Translations under genes and position numbers: made by a program | Shown here: one piece after another, positions 1 through 6,908 of the stretch | Layout: every line of letters begins with the position of its first letter | How positions within the stretch are numbered: the first letter of the stretch is position 1 | The notes under the pieces: generated by a model | Databases searched by the model: none | The model's input: only the letters and a program-made list of their open reading frames with translations | Told to the model about the DNA's origin: nothing | NCBI GenBank assembly: GCA_050010255.1 | Contig: JBEKLJ010000238.1 | Coordinates: 1 to 6,908, forward strand | DNA: 6,908 nt | Origin: JBEKLJ01 sp050010255 | GTDB lineage: Bacteria; Acidobacteriota; Terriglobia; Bryobacterales; Bryobacteraceae | Reading direction: 5' to 3'

Positions 1-229
1 CCAGGCCCGCCCACGCCAACTCGCGGTCCATCGACGGCATCCTCGAGGCCAGGTGCTTCTTGTAGACCGGTGTGCCGCGCAGGGCCTCGAGCTTGATTCC
101 GGCCAGCATCACCGTGTCGGCCGGCACCAGCGAGGCCAGGGCGGGATCGATGCGGCCGCCGCCCGGGCGCGAGCAGCCGGCGAGAACCACGAGAGCCAGA
201 AGGACCAGGGGGGTGACTCGATTGCGCAT
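1..229 (-). CDS. Putative outer-membrane lipoprotein, N-terminal fragment
   Basis: This minus-strand reading frame starts with ATG at 229-227 and stays open to the window edge, giving 76 residues of an incomplete protein. The N-terminus is a typical lipoprotein signal: positive residues at 2 and 4, a hydrophobic stretch at about 8-17, and a lipobox LAGC with the lipidated cysteine at 19. Ser20 follows the cysteine rather than Asp, which by the usual rule (known from Enterobacteria) favours the outer membrane. The mature part contains VPADTVMLAGIKLEALRGTP (35-54), a style I associate with uncharacterised lipoproteins of Acidobacteria. No function can be assigned from this fragment. No Shine-Dalgarno precedes the ATG, but a promoter-like pair ends 7 nt before it, so the message may be leaderless. 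It is divergent from the DinB-like gene. The signal peptide makes the frame convincing; the start is likely but not proven. Confidence 0.8.
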   Translation of the reverse strand, partial: MRNRVTPLVLLALVVLAGCSRPGGGRIDPALASLVPADTVMLAGIKLEALRGTPVYKKHLASRMPSMDRELAWAGL

Positions 230-236
230 GGGTTCT

Positions 237-265
237 ACACTACATCGTGGCGGGGCGGCCCGCAA
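237..265 (-). promoter_or_regulatory. Candidate promoter of the lipoprotein gene
   Basis: Read on the minus strand, TTGCGG (265-260) is followed by a 17-bp spacer and TAGTGT (242-237). Only 7 nt then separate the -10 box from the ATG at 229. With a normal start point 6-8 nt after the -10 box, transcription would begin at or next to the start codon, giving a leaderless message, which agrees with the absence of a Shine-Dalgarno. The hexamers are imperfect matches to sigma-70 consensus, so this is a tentative call. Confidence 0.4.
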
Positions 266-284
266 CGGTTCGCCGTGCCGCCGC

Positions 285-290
285 TATACT
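285..290 (+). promoter_or_regulatory. Candidate -10 box of the DinB-like gene
   Basis: TATACT matches the -10 consensus at five of six bases and stands out in a GC-rich region. It lies 7 nt before the ATG at 298, the same geometry as on the opposite strand. I see no convincing -35 hexamer at the usual distance, and the segment where it would lie overlaps the -35 of the divergent promoter. The short distance suggests a leaderless or nearly leaderless transcript, although the GGGGCGG between box and ATG could act as a weak ribosome binding site. Confidence 0.4.
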
Positions 291-297
291 GGGGCGG

Positions 298-816
298 ATG
301 GAGACCGGGCTGGACCGCACCTTCCTCGTCTTCTCGGCCAAGAAGCTGGAGCAGCTTGCCGCGCGCATCGAGGACTGCCTGGGCCGCCTCAACGCCGAGC
401 AGGCCTGGCAGCGTGGCGGCCAGAACCAGAACGCCATCGGCAACCTGGTCCTGCATTTGTGCGGGAACGTGCGGCAGTGGATCATTGCGGGCGTGAGCGG
501 CGCGGCGGACATCCGTCAGCGCGACGCCGAGTTCGCCGCGCGCCAGGGCGCCTCGCCTCGGGATCTGGCCGCCGGGCTCGCGGTGACCGTCCGCGAGGCC
601 TCGGCGGTCCTGGAGGGGCTGTCTCAGGCGCGCCTGGCCGAGCGCGTCTCAATCCAAGGCTACGAGGTCACGGTGCTGGAGGCCGTCTACACGGCGGTCG
701 AGCACTTCTCCGGGCACACCGGCCAGATCATTTTCGCCACCAAGCTCTTGACCGGCGAGGACTTGGGCTACTATGCTCACTTGAGCCGGCCCGCGCACGG
801 CGAGCGGATACCGTAA
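298..816 (+). CDS. DinB-like / DUF1572-type four-helix protein
   Basis: This 172-residue protein has the length and helical character of the DinB/YfiT superfamily, whose members are small four-helix bundles that usually bind a divalent metal through three histidines. Candidate ligands are His53 (in NLVLHLCGN), His136 and His140 (in AVEHFSGHTGQ), the usual pattern of one His in helix 2 and an HxxxH in the last helix. The N-terminal helix with FLVFSAKKLE and the motif GGQNQNAIGNLVLHL resemble the DUF1572 branch. Many relatives are thiol-dependent transferases or stress-linked proteins, but no substrate can be read here. I chose ATG at 298 over the in-frame GTG at 247 because the family-like region begins just after 298 and a TATACT box lies between the two. 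It is followed after 77 bp by sdhC, which has its own promoter, so the two are probably separate units. Confidence 0.85.
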   Translation: METGLDRTFLVFSAKKLEQLAARIEDCLGRLNAEQAWQRGGQNQNAIGNLVLHLCGNVRQWIIAGVSGAADIRQRDAEFAARQGASPRDLAAGLAVTVREASAVLEGLSQARLAERVSIQGYEVTVLEAVYTAVEHFSGHTGQIIFATKLLTGEDLGYYAHLSRPAHGERIP

Positions 817-835
817 GATTCGGATATCCGAATCT
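816..835. repeat. Perfect 20-bp palindrome, candidate operator
   Basis: AGATTCGGATATCCGAATCT is its own reverse complement over all 20 bases. It begins on the last base of the DinB-like gene's stop codon and ends just before the putative -35 of the sdh promoter. The core half-element CGGATA (821-826, mirrored at 825-830) also occurs at 805-810, within the final codons of the preceding gene, one and a half helical turns upstream. Position and symmetry fit a binding site for a dimeric regulator of the sdh operon. It could form an 8-bp stem with an ATAT loop in RNA, but no clean T-run follows. The regulator is unknown. Confidence 0.6.
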
Positions 836-836
836 C

Positions 837-867
837 TTGTCTGGCGGCGCTCGAGACCGCCTATAAT
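837..867 (+). promoter_or_regulatory. Promoter of the sdhCAB operon
   Basis: A perfect TATAAT lies at 862-867. The best upstream partner is TTGTCT at 837-842 with a 19-bp spacer, which is longer than the optimal 17 bp. Such a promoter may need help from an activator, and the palindrome ending at 835 is well placed for one or for a repressor. The predicted start near 874 would give a leader of about 20 nt carrying the sdhC ribosome binding site. Confidence 0.6.
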
Positions 868-883
868 GGTGCGGTTACCAAGC

Positions 884-890
884 GGGGGTG
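884..890 (+). promoter_or_regulatory. Ribosome binding site of sdhC
   Basis: GGGGGTG can pair along its length with the 16S anti-Shine-Dalgarno as a GGAGGTG variant, using one G-U wobble. It ends 3 nt before the ATG at 894 (5 nt from the GGGGG core) and supports that start. Confidence 0.6.
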
Positions 891-893
891 TGA

Positions 894-1642
894 ATGGGCG
901 CAGTCGCTATCGACACCTCACTGAGTAGGCCCGTTGGCTTCTACGAAGCCTACGTCGGCAAGAAGTTTGTGATGGCGGTGACCGGCGTCATGCTGGTCGC
1001 GTATATCTTTGGCCACCTGGCCGGCAACTTGCAGATCTTCATCCCGCCGAAGATCGTCAGCGGCCAGGCGGTCTACCAGATCAACACTTACGCGCGGCTG
1101 CTCCATTCGAGCGAGGCCCTGCTGTGGGCGGTGCGGACGGTGCTGATCGCCGCGGTGGCCCTGCACGTCTGGTCCGCGTTCCTGCTGTGGCTGATGAAGC
1201 AGCGGGCGCGGCCGCAGGATTACATCAAGAAGGACGACGTCGGTGTGACGTATGCCTCGCGCACCATGGTATGGAGCGGACCTATCATCGCGGCGTTCGT
1301 GATCTTTCACATCCTGCACCTCACCGCGGGCAGCGCGGGACTGGGCTATCAGGGTCCGGTGACGGGCGCCGGCGGCTCCGAGCAGTTCTTCGCCTACCAG
1401 AACCTGGTGCGAGGGTTCCGCCACGTGCCGGTCGCGATCGGATACATGGTTGCGGTGGGGCTGCTTTCGCTGCACCTGTACCACGGCATCTGGAGCATGT
1501 TTCAGTCGGCCGGCGTCAGCCACCCAAAGTGGATGTCGAGGCTTAAGCTGGCCTCCCACGTCATCGCCTGGCTAATCGCGGCGGGTTACATTTCGATTCC
1601 TGTCGCCGTGCTGGCCCGGGTGGTCGGAAGCGAGGTGCCGTA

Positions 1643-1643
<1 letters not shown>
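894..1643 (+). CDS. sdhC: Succinate dehydrogenase cytochrome b subunit
   Basis: This 249-residue protein is the membrane anchor of complex II, of the single-polypeptide, five-helix, di-heme type (cytochrome b558 family) found in Bacteroidetes, Acidobacteria, epsilonproteobacteria and Bacillus. Five hydrophobic helices lie at about 23-45, 75-101, 125-147, 176-201 and 218-243. The histidines expected as axial ligands of the two b hemes are present: His41 in FGHLAGN (helix I), His91 (helix II), His139 or His142 in FHILHLT (third helix here), and His194 or His197 in HLYHGIW (fourth). The N-terminal FYEAYVGKKFVMAVTG is characteristic of the family. It passes electrons between SdhB and membrane quinone, most likely menaquinone by analogy. 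It is the first gene of the operon, with its own promoter and ribosome binding site, and its TAA shares one base with the ATG of sdhA. Identification is firm; the direction of physiological flux (succinate oxidation or fumarate reduction) cannot be read from the sequence. Confidence 0.95.
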
Positions 1644-3456
<1,813 letters not shown>

Positions 3457-3460
<4 letters not shown>

Positions 3461-4245
3461 ACCTCACCCTCTGGGTCTGGCGGCAGAAGAACGCGCGAAA
3501 CCGCGGCCGCATGGTGCGCTACGAGGCCACCGACATCAGCGAGCACATGTCGTTTCTGGAGATGCTGGACGTCGTCAACGAGGGCCTGATCGGGCGGGGA
3601 GAGGAGCCGATCGCTTTCGACAACGACTGCCGCGAGGGCATCTGCGGCATGTGCGGCTGCATGGTCAACGGCCGGGCGCACGGCCCGCTCAAGGGCGTCA
3701 CCCTGTGCCAGCTTCACATGCGCCACTTCAAGGACGGCGACGCGGTGTATCTTGAGCCCTGGCGCGCCCGCGCTTTCCCGGTGGTGAAGGACCTGGTGGT
3801 GGACCGCGGCGCTCTGGACCGCATCATCACCGCCGGCGGCTACATCTCCGTCTCGACCGGAAGCGCGCCCGAGGCGAACTCGATCCCCGTGCCGAGGGAG
3901 AAGGCCGAGCGCGCCATGGACGCGGCGGCCTGCATCGGCTGCGGCGCCTGCGTGGCGCAGTGCCCCAACGCCTCCGCCGCGCTGTTTACCGGCGCCAAGA
4001 TCGCCCACCTCGGCCTGCTCCCTCACGGCGAGCTCGAGCGCGACGGCCGCGCCAGGGCCATGGTGGCGCAGATGACCCGCGAGGCCTTCGGCCAATGCAC
4101 CAACATCGGCGAGTGCGAGGTGGTCTGTCCCAAGCGGATCCAGCTCGAGGTGATCGCGCGCATGCACCACGATTACCTCGCCGCCAGCCTCTTCCGGCGC
4201 GACAGCGAGGCCGCCGTCGAAGCCGAGCCGGCCGCGCAACGGTAG
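3457..4245 (+). CDS. sdhB: Succinate dehydrogenase iron-sulfur subunit
   Basis: This 262-residue subunit moves electrons from the flavin of SdhA to the hemes and quinone at SdhC through three iron-sulfur clusters. The N-terminal ferredoxin-like domain binds [2Fe-2S] through Cys58, Cys63, Cys66 and Cys84 (DNDCREGICGMCGCMVNG, then TLCQLH). The C-terminal helical domain has Cys159, Cys162, Cys165 and Cys169 (CIGCGACVAQCP) and Cys214, Cys220 and Cys224 (CTNIGECEVVCP). By the E. coli pattern the [4Fe-4S] uses 159, 162, 165 and 224, and the [3Fe-4S] uses 169, 214 and 220. All eleven ligands and their spacings are intact. The N-terminal NLTLWVWRQ and the PRE-K linker are typical of the non-proteobacterial branch. 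It overlaps sdhA by 4 nt (ATGA), with GGAG at 3447-3450 as ribosome binding site, indicating translational coupling. Nothing looks degraded, so the operon was maintained until recently, whatever the state of sdhA. Confidence 0.96.
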
Positions 4246-4254
4246 GGCCGGCGC

Positions 4255-4359
4255 GTGATCACGCTGCGCATCACGGATGCGGGTCTCGAGGCCGTGAAGC
4301 GGGTGGAGCGGACGGTGGCGGACGCCATGCGCGACCGCCTGGGCCGCATGGAGATTTGA
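4255..4359 (+). CDS. Possible small ORF between sdhB and the DoxX gene
   Basis: A GTG at 4255 opens a 34-residue frame ending at TGA 4357-4359. The predicted peptide begins MITLRITDAGLEAVKRV and continues as one charged, amphipathic segment without a membrane helix or signal peptide. A weak AGGG lies at 4244-4247, 7 nt before the GTG and overlapping the sdhB stop. It fills most of the 136-bp gap between sdhB and the DoxX gene, which is long for an otherwise tightly packed operon. The opening ITLRITDAG reminds me of the first residues of some phage morphogenesis proteins, but the match is too short to trust, and it may be a remnant or a chance frame. No function is assigned. Confidence 0.25.
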   Translation: MITLRITDAGLEAVKRVERTVADAMRDRLGRMEI

Positions 4360-4370
4360 ACGACTTCTGC

Positions 4371-4377
4371 GAGGAGG
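4371..4377 (+). promoter_or_regulatory. Strong ribosome binding site of the DoxX-family gene
   Basis: GAGGAGG lies 4 nt before the ATG at 4382 and is the strongest Shine-Dalgarno in the window. It fixes the DoxX start and suggests independent, efficient translation rather than coupling to the upstream frame. Confidence 0.75.
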
Positions 4378-4381
4378 CGAA

Positions 4382-4828
4382 ATGGAGCGCTGTGATGGGA
4401 AGTGGCAGGGTATTGGCATCGCCGCCCTGCGTTGGATCGTGGGTGTGGTGTTTCTGGTTCACGGCAGCCAGAAGCTGTTTGTGTACGGTTTCCACGGCTT
4501 CGCTCAGTTCCTGGTCGGGACGGGCATTCCGCTGGCGAGCGTGGCGGCCGTCGTAGTGACGCTGGTGGAGTTCCTCGGCGGGATCGCGCTGATCCTGGGC
4601 GCGCTGACGCGCTGGGCGGCGGCGCTGCTGGCGATCAACATGGCCGTCGCCGTGCTCGCCGTCCACGCCAAGCACGGCTTCTTCCTGCCGGCGGGCTATG
4701 AGTACGCGCTGACGCTCCTGGTGGCGAACCTCAGCCTGGTGCTGGCCGGCGGGGGCGTGTGCGCGCTGGATAACCTGTTCTGCCGGGCACGGGCGCCTCA
4801 ATCCGAAGCGGGGCCGAACGCCGCCTGA
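4382..4828 (+). CDS. DoxX-family membrane protein
   Basis: This 148-residue protein has the four-helix layout of the DoxX family: hydrophobic segments at about 11-30, 51-73, 76-96 and 107-125. Family-like motifs are LRWIVGVVFLVHGSQKLF in helix 1, LVEFLGGIALILGALTRWAA across helices 2-3, and GYEYALTLLVANLSLVLAGGG with ALD in the last helix. The founding member is a subunit of archaeal thiosulfate:quinone oxidoreductase, but most bacterial relatives have no proven role; some act in redox homeostasis. The gene lies 136 bp after sdhB on the same strand with its own strong ribosome binding site and no visible promoter or terminator in the gap, so it may be read from the sdh promoter. A role near the quinone pool is guesswork. 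I see no intrinsic terminator in the 63 bp between its stop and the tRNA gene. Confidence 0.88.
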   Translation: MERCDGKWQGIGIAALRWIVGVVFLVHGSQKLFVYGFHGFAQFLVGTGIPLASVAAVVVTLVEFLGGIALILGALTRWAAALLAINMAVAVLAVHAKHGFFLPAGYEYALTLLVANLSLVLAGGGVCALDNLFCRARAPQSEAGPNAA

Positions 4829-4891
4829 GGGGCGCGCCGCAAGCCGCAGCCGAAGGCGTGTGAGAAGGTCGGGCTAGAGCTGGTTTGAAAC

Positions 4892-4968
4892 TGGTAGGCG
4901 CGGCTGGACTCGAACCAGCGACCCTCGGCTTAGAAGGCCGATGCTCTATCCACCTGAGCTACGCGCCC
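4892..4968 (-). tRNA. trnR-UCU: tRNA-Arg (anticodon UCU)
   Basis: The minus strand folds as a complete cloverleaf of 77 nt including an encoded CCA (bases 4894-4892). It has a 7-bp acceptor stem GGGCGCG/CGCGCCU with a G1-U72 wobble, a D arm GCUC/GAGC with a 9-nt loop, an anticodon stem UCGGC/GCCGA with loop CUUCUAA, a 5-nt variable loop, and a T arm GCUGG/CCAGC with loop UUCGAGU. The anticodon UCU (4934-4932) reads AGA and AGG arginine codons, which are rare in the neighbouring GC-rich genes. The discriminator is A73. The gene is convergent with the DoxX-family gene. Confidence 0.97.
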
Positions 4969-4980
4969 GGCCTTGGTTTG

Positions 4981-4986
4981 ATTGTA
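4981..4986 (-). promoter_or_regulatory. Candidate -10 box of the tRNA gene
   Basis: On the minus strand TACAAT (five of six bases of the consensus) lies 12 nt before the first base of the mature tRNA, a normal distance for a short 5' leader removed by RNase P. No good -35 is visible; the expected position falls in a GC-only tract. Confidence 0.45.
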
Positions 4987-5120
4987 GGACACGCCGCGGG
5001 CCGCGGGCCAGAGAGCCAGGGGCCGGCTGGCGGAGCTGGCTGGCCCGGCGGCTAGCGCGCAGCGGCTAGGTCCACTCAGTTCCTCAGAATTCCTGCCGAT
5101 ATGTTCTACGGAACCTGTTC
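4987..5120. other. Intergenic region between the tRNA and the repeat protein gene
   Basis: This stretch separates the divergently transcribed tRNA and the plus-strand terminal gene, and no coding frame is convincing. It contains a tandem CCGCGGG doublet (4994-5007) and a direct repeat GCGGCTAG at 5048-5055 and 5062-5069, 14 bp apart. No strong promoter for the plus-strand gene is evident; TATGTT at 5100-5105 is only a weak candidate -10. Confidence 0.4.
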
Positions 5121-6908
5121 ATGCGGTTGAGCTCTGCGCGCGTTCGGAAGGTGATGCTCTTGGCCTGCGCCGCGGCAGTGACTGTCGCGGCGGCGGCGGC
5201 CTTTGTTGTGGCGCGGCTGAACCGCCCGCCCAAGCTGCTCCAGACCGTCGCCGAGATCCGGCAGCTTTCGCCGGCTGAGTGTCGCCGCGGGCTCCCCGCG
5301 CGGCTCCGCGGCGTTGTGCTCTACATCAACGTCGACAACCCCGATGGCTTCTTCTTGCAGGACTCGACTGCGGCCGTGCGAGTGGATCTGCCGCAAGCGG
5401 ACCGGACTCTGGGTCGAGATCAGGTGGTCGAGGTCGAAGGGATCACGGCGTACGCGGACGGCGCGCCGGTAATTCGCGCCTCATCCACCCACCCGTACGG
5501 GATGGGCCGCGTGCCGCTGCCCAAGCCCGTGACCGCCCACGACATCGTTAGCGGCCGGTGGCAACACCAGTACGTCGAATTCCCGGTCACGGTGCGCGCC
5601 TTCACCGTGGACAGCGACCTGGAGACGGCGTTGGACCTGGAAAGCGGCGGCGTGCGCGTGCTCGCCATCCCGGCGGCGCTCATCGACCCCGAGCTGCTGC
5701 TGCTGGTTAACCAAAGCGGCCGCGTCGGCGGAATTGTCGAGAACCGTTACAGCCTGACCGGCGCGCTGATCCAGGCCCGCATTCAGATGACTAGGAGCTC
5801 GGACCTGATCGGGTCGCTTGGAGTTCCGGTATCCCATGAGCCGCCCGCCGGTCTGCCGACACTGACACGAGTCGAGCAGATCGACGCGCTGCTGCCTGGC
5901 CCGATCCCGGCCTACCGGGTTCACCTGCGCGGCGTGGTCACATTCGTCGATCCGGCGTCGTGGTTCCTCTTCGTTCAGGATGAGACCGCCGGAGTCTACG
6001 TCATGGTCCTACCGGATCTGCCGCCCAACCTGACGGCGGGGATGGAGGTCGAGGTGCGCGGGCGCGCCTCGATCGGACGATTTGCGCCCATCATCGCCGA
6101 CCCCAAGGTGATCATCCTGGGTCCGGGCCAGTTCCCGATTCCGAAGCGGCTGCCGGAGGATGAGATCATCGCCGGCCGGTTCGACAGCGAATGGGTGGAA
6201 GTAGAGGGCATTGTGCGCCGGGTTGAAGGGCCTCAGTACGGACGTGCTGATCTCGTCCTGGCTACGGGCAGCGAGCGTCTCAGCGTGCGCTTGCCCTGGC
6301 CGCACACGCGTGCGCTGCCGCTCGATCTGGTGGACGCCAGGGTGCGCGTGCACGGCGTCTACGGGGTCCTGTCGAACCAGTTGCGGCAGCTCACCGGCAT
6401 CCAGATCCTGGTGCCCGGGTGGGAGCACGTGAGCGTGATCGAACGCGCGCCCCACGGCCCGGCCGGCCTCCGCCCGCAGCCGATTCACGGCCTTTTGCAG
6501 TACTCCGCAACCGCTTCCCTCCGGCACCGGTTCAAGATCAGCGGCGCGGTGACCTACGCCTCAGCGGACACGGTGTTCATTCAAGATGCGACCGGCGGCC
6601 TGATGGTGCGAACCGCGGGCGGCCCGCGGGTGCGGGTGGGCGATCGCGTCGAGGCGCTGGGCTTCATCTCGGCGCCCACTCTGAGCCCGGTGCTCGAGGA
6701 TGCCGTTCTGCGGGTGACCGGCCGGGAGGCCCTGGAACCGCGGGAAATCACCGCAGCCGACGCCGCCGCCGGCCTGTGCCGCGACCACCTGGTCCGCATC
6801 GAGAGCCTGGTGCTGGACACGGCCGCGAGCCTCAGCGACTACACGCTCGTGCTCCAGGCCGAGAAGCTCGTCTTCAACGCCCTGCAGTCGGGTGTGGGAG
6901 GGGCTGGG
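5121..6908 (+). CDS. Membrane-anchored OB-fold-like repeat protein, probable sensor N-terminus (partial)
   Basis: The frame opens at ATG 5121 and is still open at the right edge: 596 complete codons, no stop. A basic N-terminus and a hydrophobic segment at about 11-32 act as a signal anchor; the rest seen here is predicted to be extracytoplasmic. It consists of alternating beta-rich modules. Type A has an RG(V/A)V strand then (F/L)xQD: RG 63-64 and QD 80-81; RG 270-271 and QD 286-287; SG 474-475 and QD 488-489. Type B has a GR then V(E)xxV: GR 145-146, GR 352-353, GL 551-552. The A-B pair repeats about every 205 residues, three times. The phrase LRGVVTF..FLFVQDETAGVYV resembles OB-fold-like regions before the kinase or diguanylate cyclase part of large acidobacterial and verrucomicrobial sensors. 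A cytoplasmic signalling domain downstream is therefore likely but unseen. ATG 5121 is the first ATG after an in-frame TAG at 5067; its ribosome binding site (GGAA, 5110-5113) is weak. Confidence 0.8.
   Translation, partial: MRLSSARVRKVMLLACAAAVTVAAAAAFVVARLNRPPKLLQTVAEIRQLSPAECRRGLPARLRGVVLYINVDNPDGFFLQDSTAAVRVDLPQADRTLGRDQVVEVEGITAYADGAPVIRASSTHPYGMGRVPLPKPVTAHDIVSGRWQHQYVEFPVTVRAFTVDSDLETALDLESGGVRVLAIPAALIDPELLLLVNQSGRVGGIVENRYSLTGALIQARIQMTRSSDLIGSLGVPVSHEPPAGLPTLTRVEQIDALLPGPIPAYRVHLRGVVTFVDPASWFLFVQDETAGVYVMVLPDLPPNLTAGMEVEVRGRASIGRFAPIIADPKVIILGPGQFPIPKRLPEDEIIAGRFDSEWVEVEGIVRRVEGPQYGRADLVLATGSERLSVRLPWPHTRALPLDLVDARVRVHGVYGVLSNQLRQLTGIQILVPGWEHVSVIERAPHGPAGLRPQPIHGLLQYSATASLRHRFKISGAVTYASADTVFIQDATGGLMVRTAGGPRVRVGDRVEALGFISAPTLSPVLEDAVLRVTGREALEPREITAADAAAGLCRDHLVRIESLVLDTAASLSDYTLVLQAEKLVFNALQSGVGGAG

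Noticed and set aside
213..241. Plus-strand promoter GTGACT-17-TACACT ahead of the DinB-like gene
   Set aside because: Each hexamer matches only four of six bases and it sits inside the lipoprotein coding start. TATACT at 285-290 is the better -10, so this is only an alternative.
247..297. GTG at 247 as an alternative start of the DinB-like gene
   Set aside because: The extra 17 residues show no family similarity, no ribosome binding site supports the GTG, and a TATACT box lies downstream of it.
816..842. The palindrome as an intrinsic terminator of the DinB-like gene
   Set aside because: The stem would be 8 bp with an ATAT loop, but the following bases (CTTGTCT) lack a T-run, and perfect symmetry without a real loop fits an operator better.
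72..866. A 264-residue plus-strand frame
   Set aside because: It runs across the lipoprotein start, the divergent promoter region, the DinB-like gene and part of the sdh promoter in another frame, with Arg/Gly-rich noise and no motif.
918..1559. A 213-residue minus-strand frame
   Set aside because: It is antisense to the five-helix sdhC and has a low-complexity, His- and Arg-rich composition typical of shadow frames.
4255..4359. The small ORF as a phage morphogenesis gene fragment
   Set aside because: Only about nine N-terminal residues recall such proteins, and there is no other phage-like sequence nearby.
6009..6527. A 172-residue minus-strand frame within the terminal gene
   Set aside because: The plus-strand frame is continuous from 5121 to the edge with regular internal repeats; the minus frame has no motif and is a shadow.

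Overview
The window is high-GC, densely coding bacterial chromosome. It carries a five-helix cytochrome b succinate dehydrogenase in C-A-B order, a lipoprotein with a short Acidobacteria-like N-terminus, and a large membrane-anchored protein with repeated OB-fold-like modules of the kind placed before sensor kinases in Acidobacteria and Verrucomicrobia. Together these suggest an acidobacterial or similar soil lineage. That assignment is inference from protein style, not from a marker gene.

Layout: (1) bases 1-229, minus strand: the N-terminus of a lipoprotein running off the left edge. (2) 298-816, plus strand: a DinB-like metal-binding-fold protein, divergent from the lipoprotein across a 68-bp gap in which each gene has a -10-like box only 7 nt from its start codon. 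(3) 816-867: a perfect 20-bp palindrome followed by a TATAAT box, forming the control region of the next operon. (4) 894-4245: sdhC, sdhA and sdhB, overlapping by 1 and 4 nt. (5) 4255-4359: a doubtful 34-residue ORF, then 4382-4828: a DoxX-family four-helix membrane protein with a strong ribosome binding site, possibly a distal member of the operon. (6) 4892-4968, minus strand: tRNA-Arg(UCU) with an encoded CCA end. (7) 5121 to the right edge: the first 596 residues of a membrane-anchored protein with a roughly 205-residue internal period.

SdhC anchors the complex in the membrane with two hemes, SdhB carries three iron-sulfur clusters, and SdhA holds covalent FAD and the dicarboxylate site. 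The complex exchanges electrons between succinate/fumarate and the quinone pool, probably menaquinone. DoxX proteins are also membrane proteins often tied to redox or quinone chemistry, so the linkage is reasonable but unproven.

I see no new multi-gene system, mobile element or CRISPR array. The points most worth a second look are an apparent in-frame loss of about 30-35 residues from the FAD domain of SdhA, the perfect palindrome upstream of sdhC, the tandem two-module architecture of the terminal protein, and the possibly leaderless divergent pair at the left.
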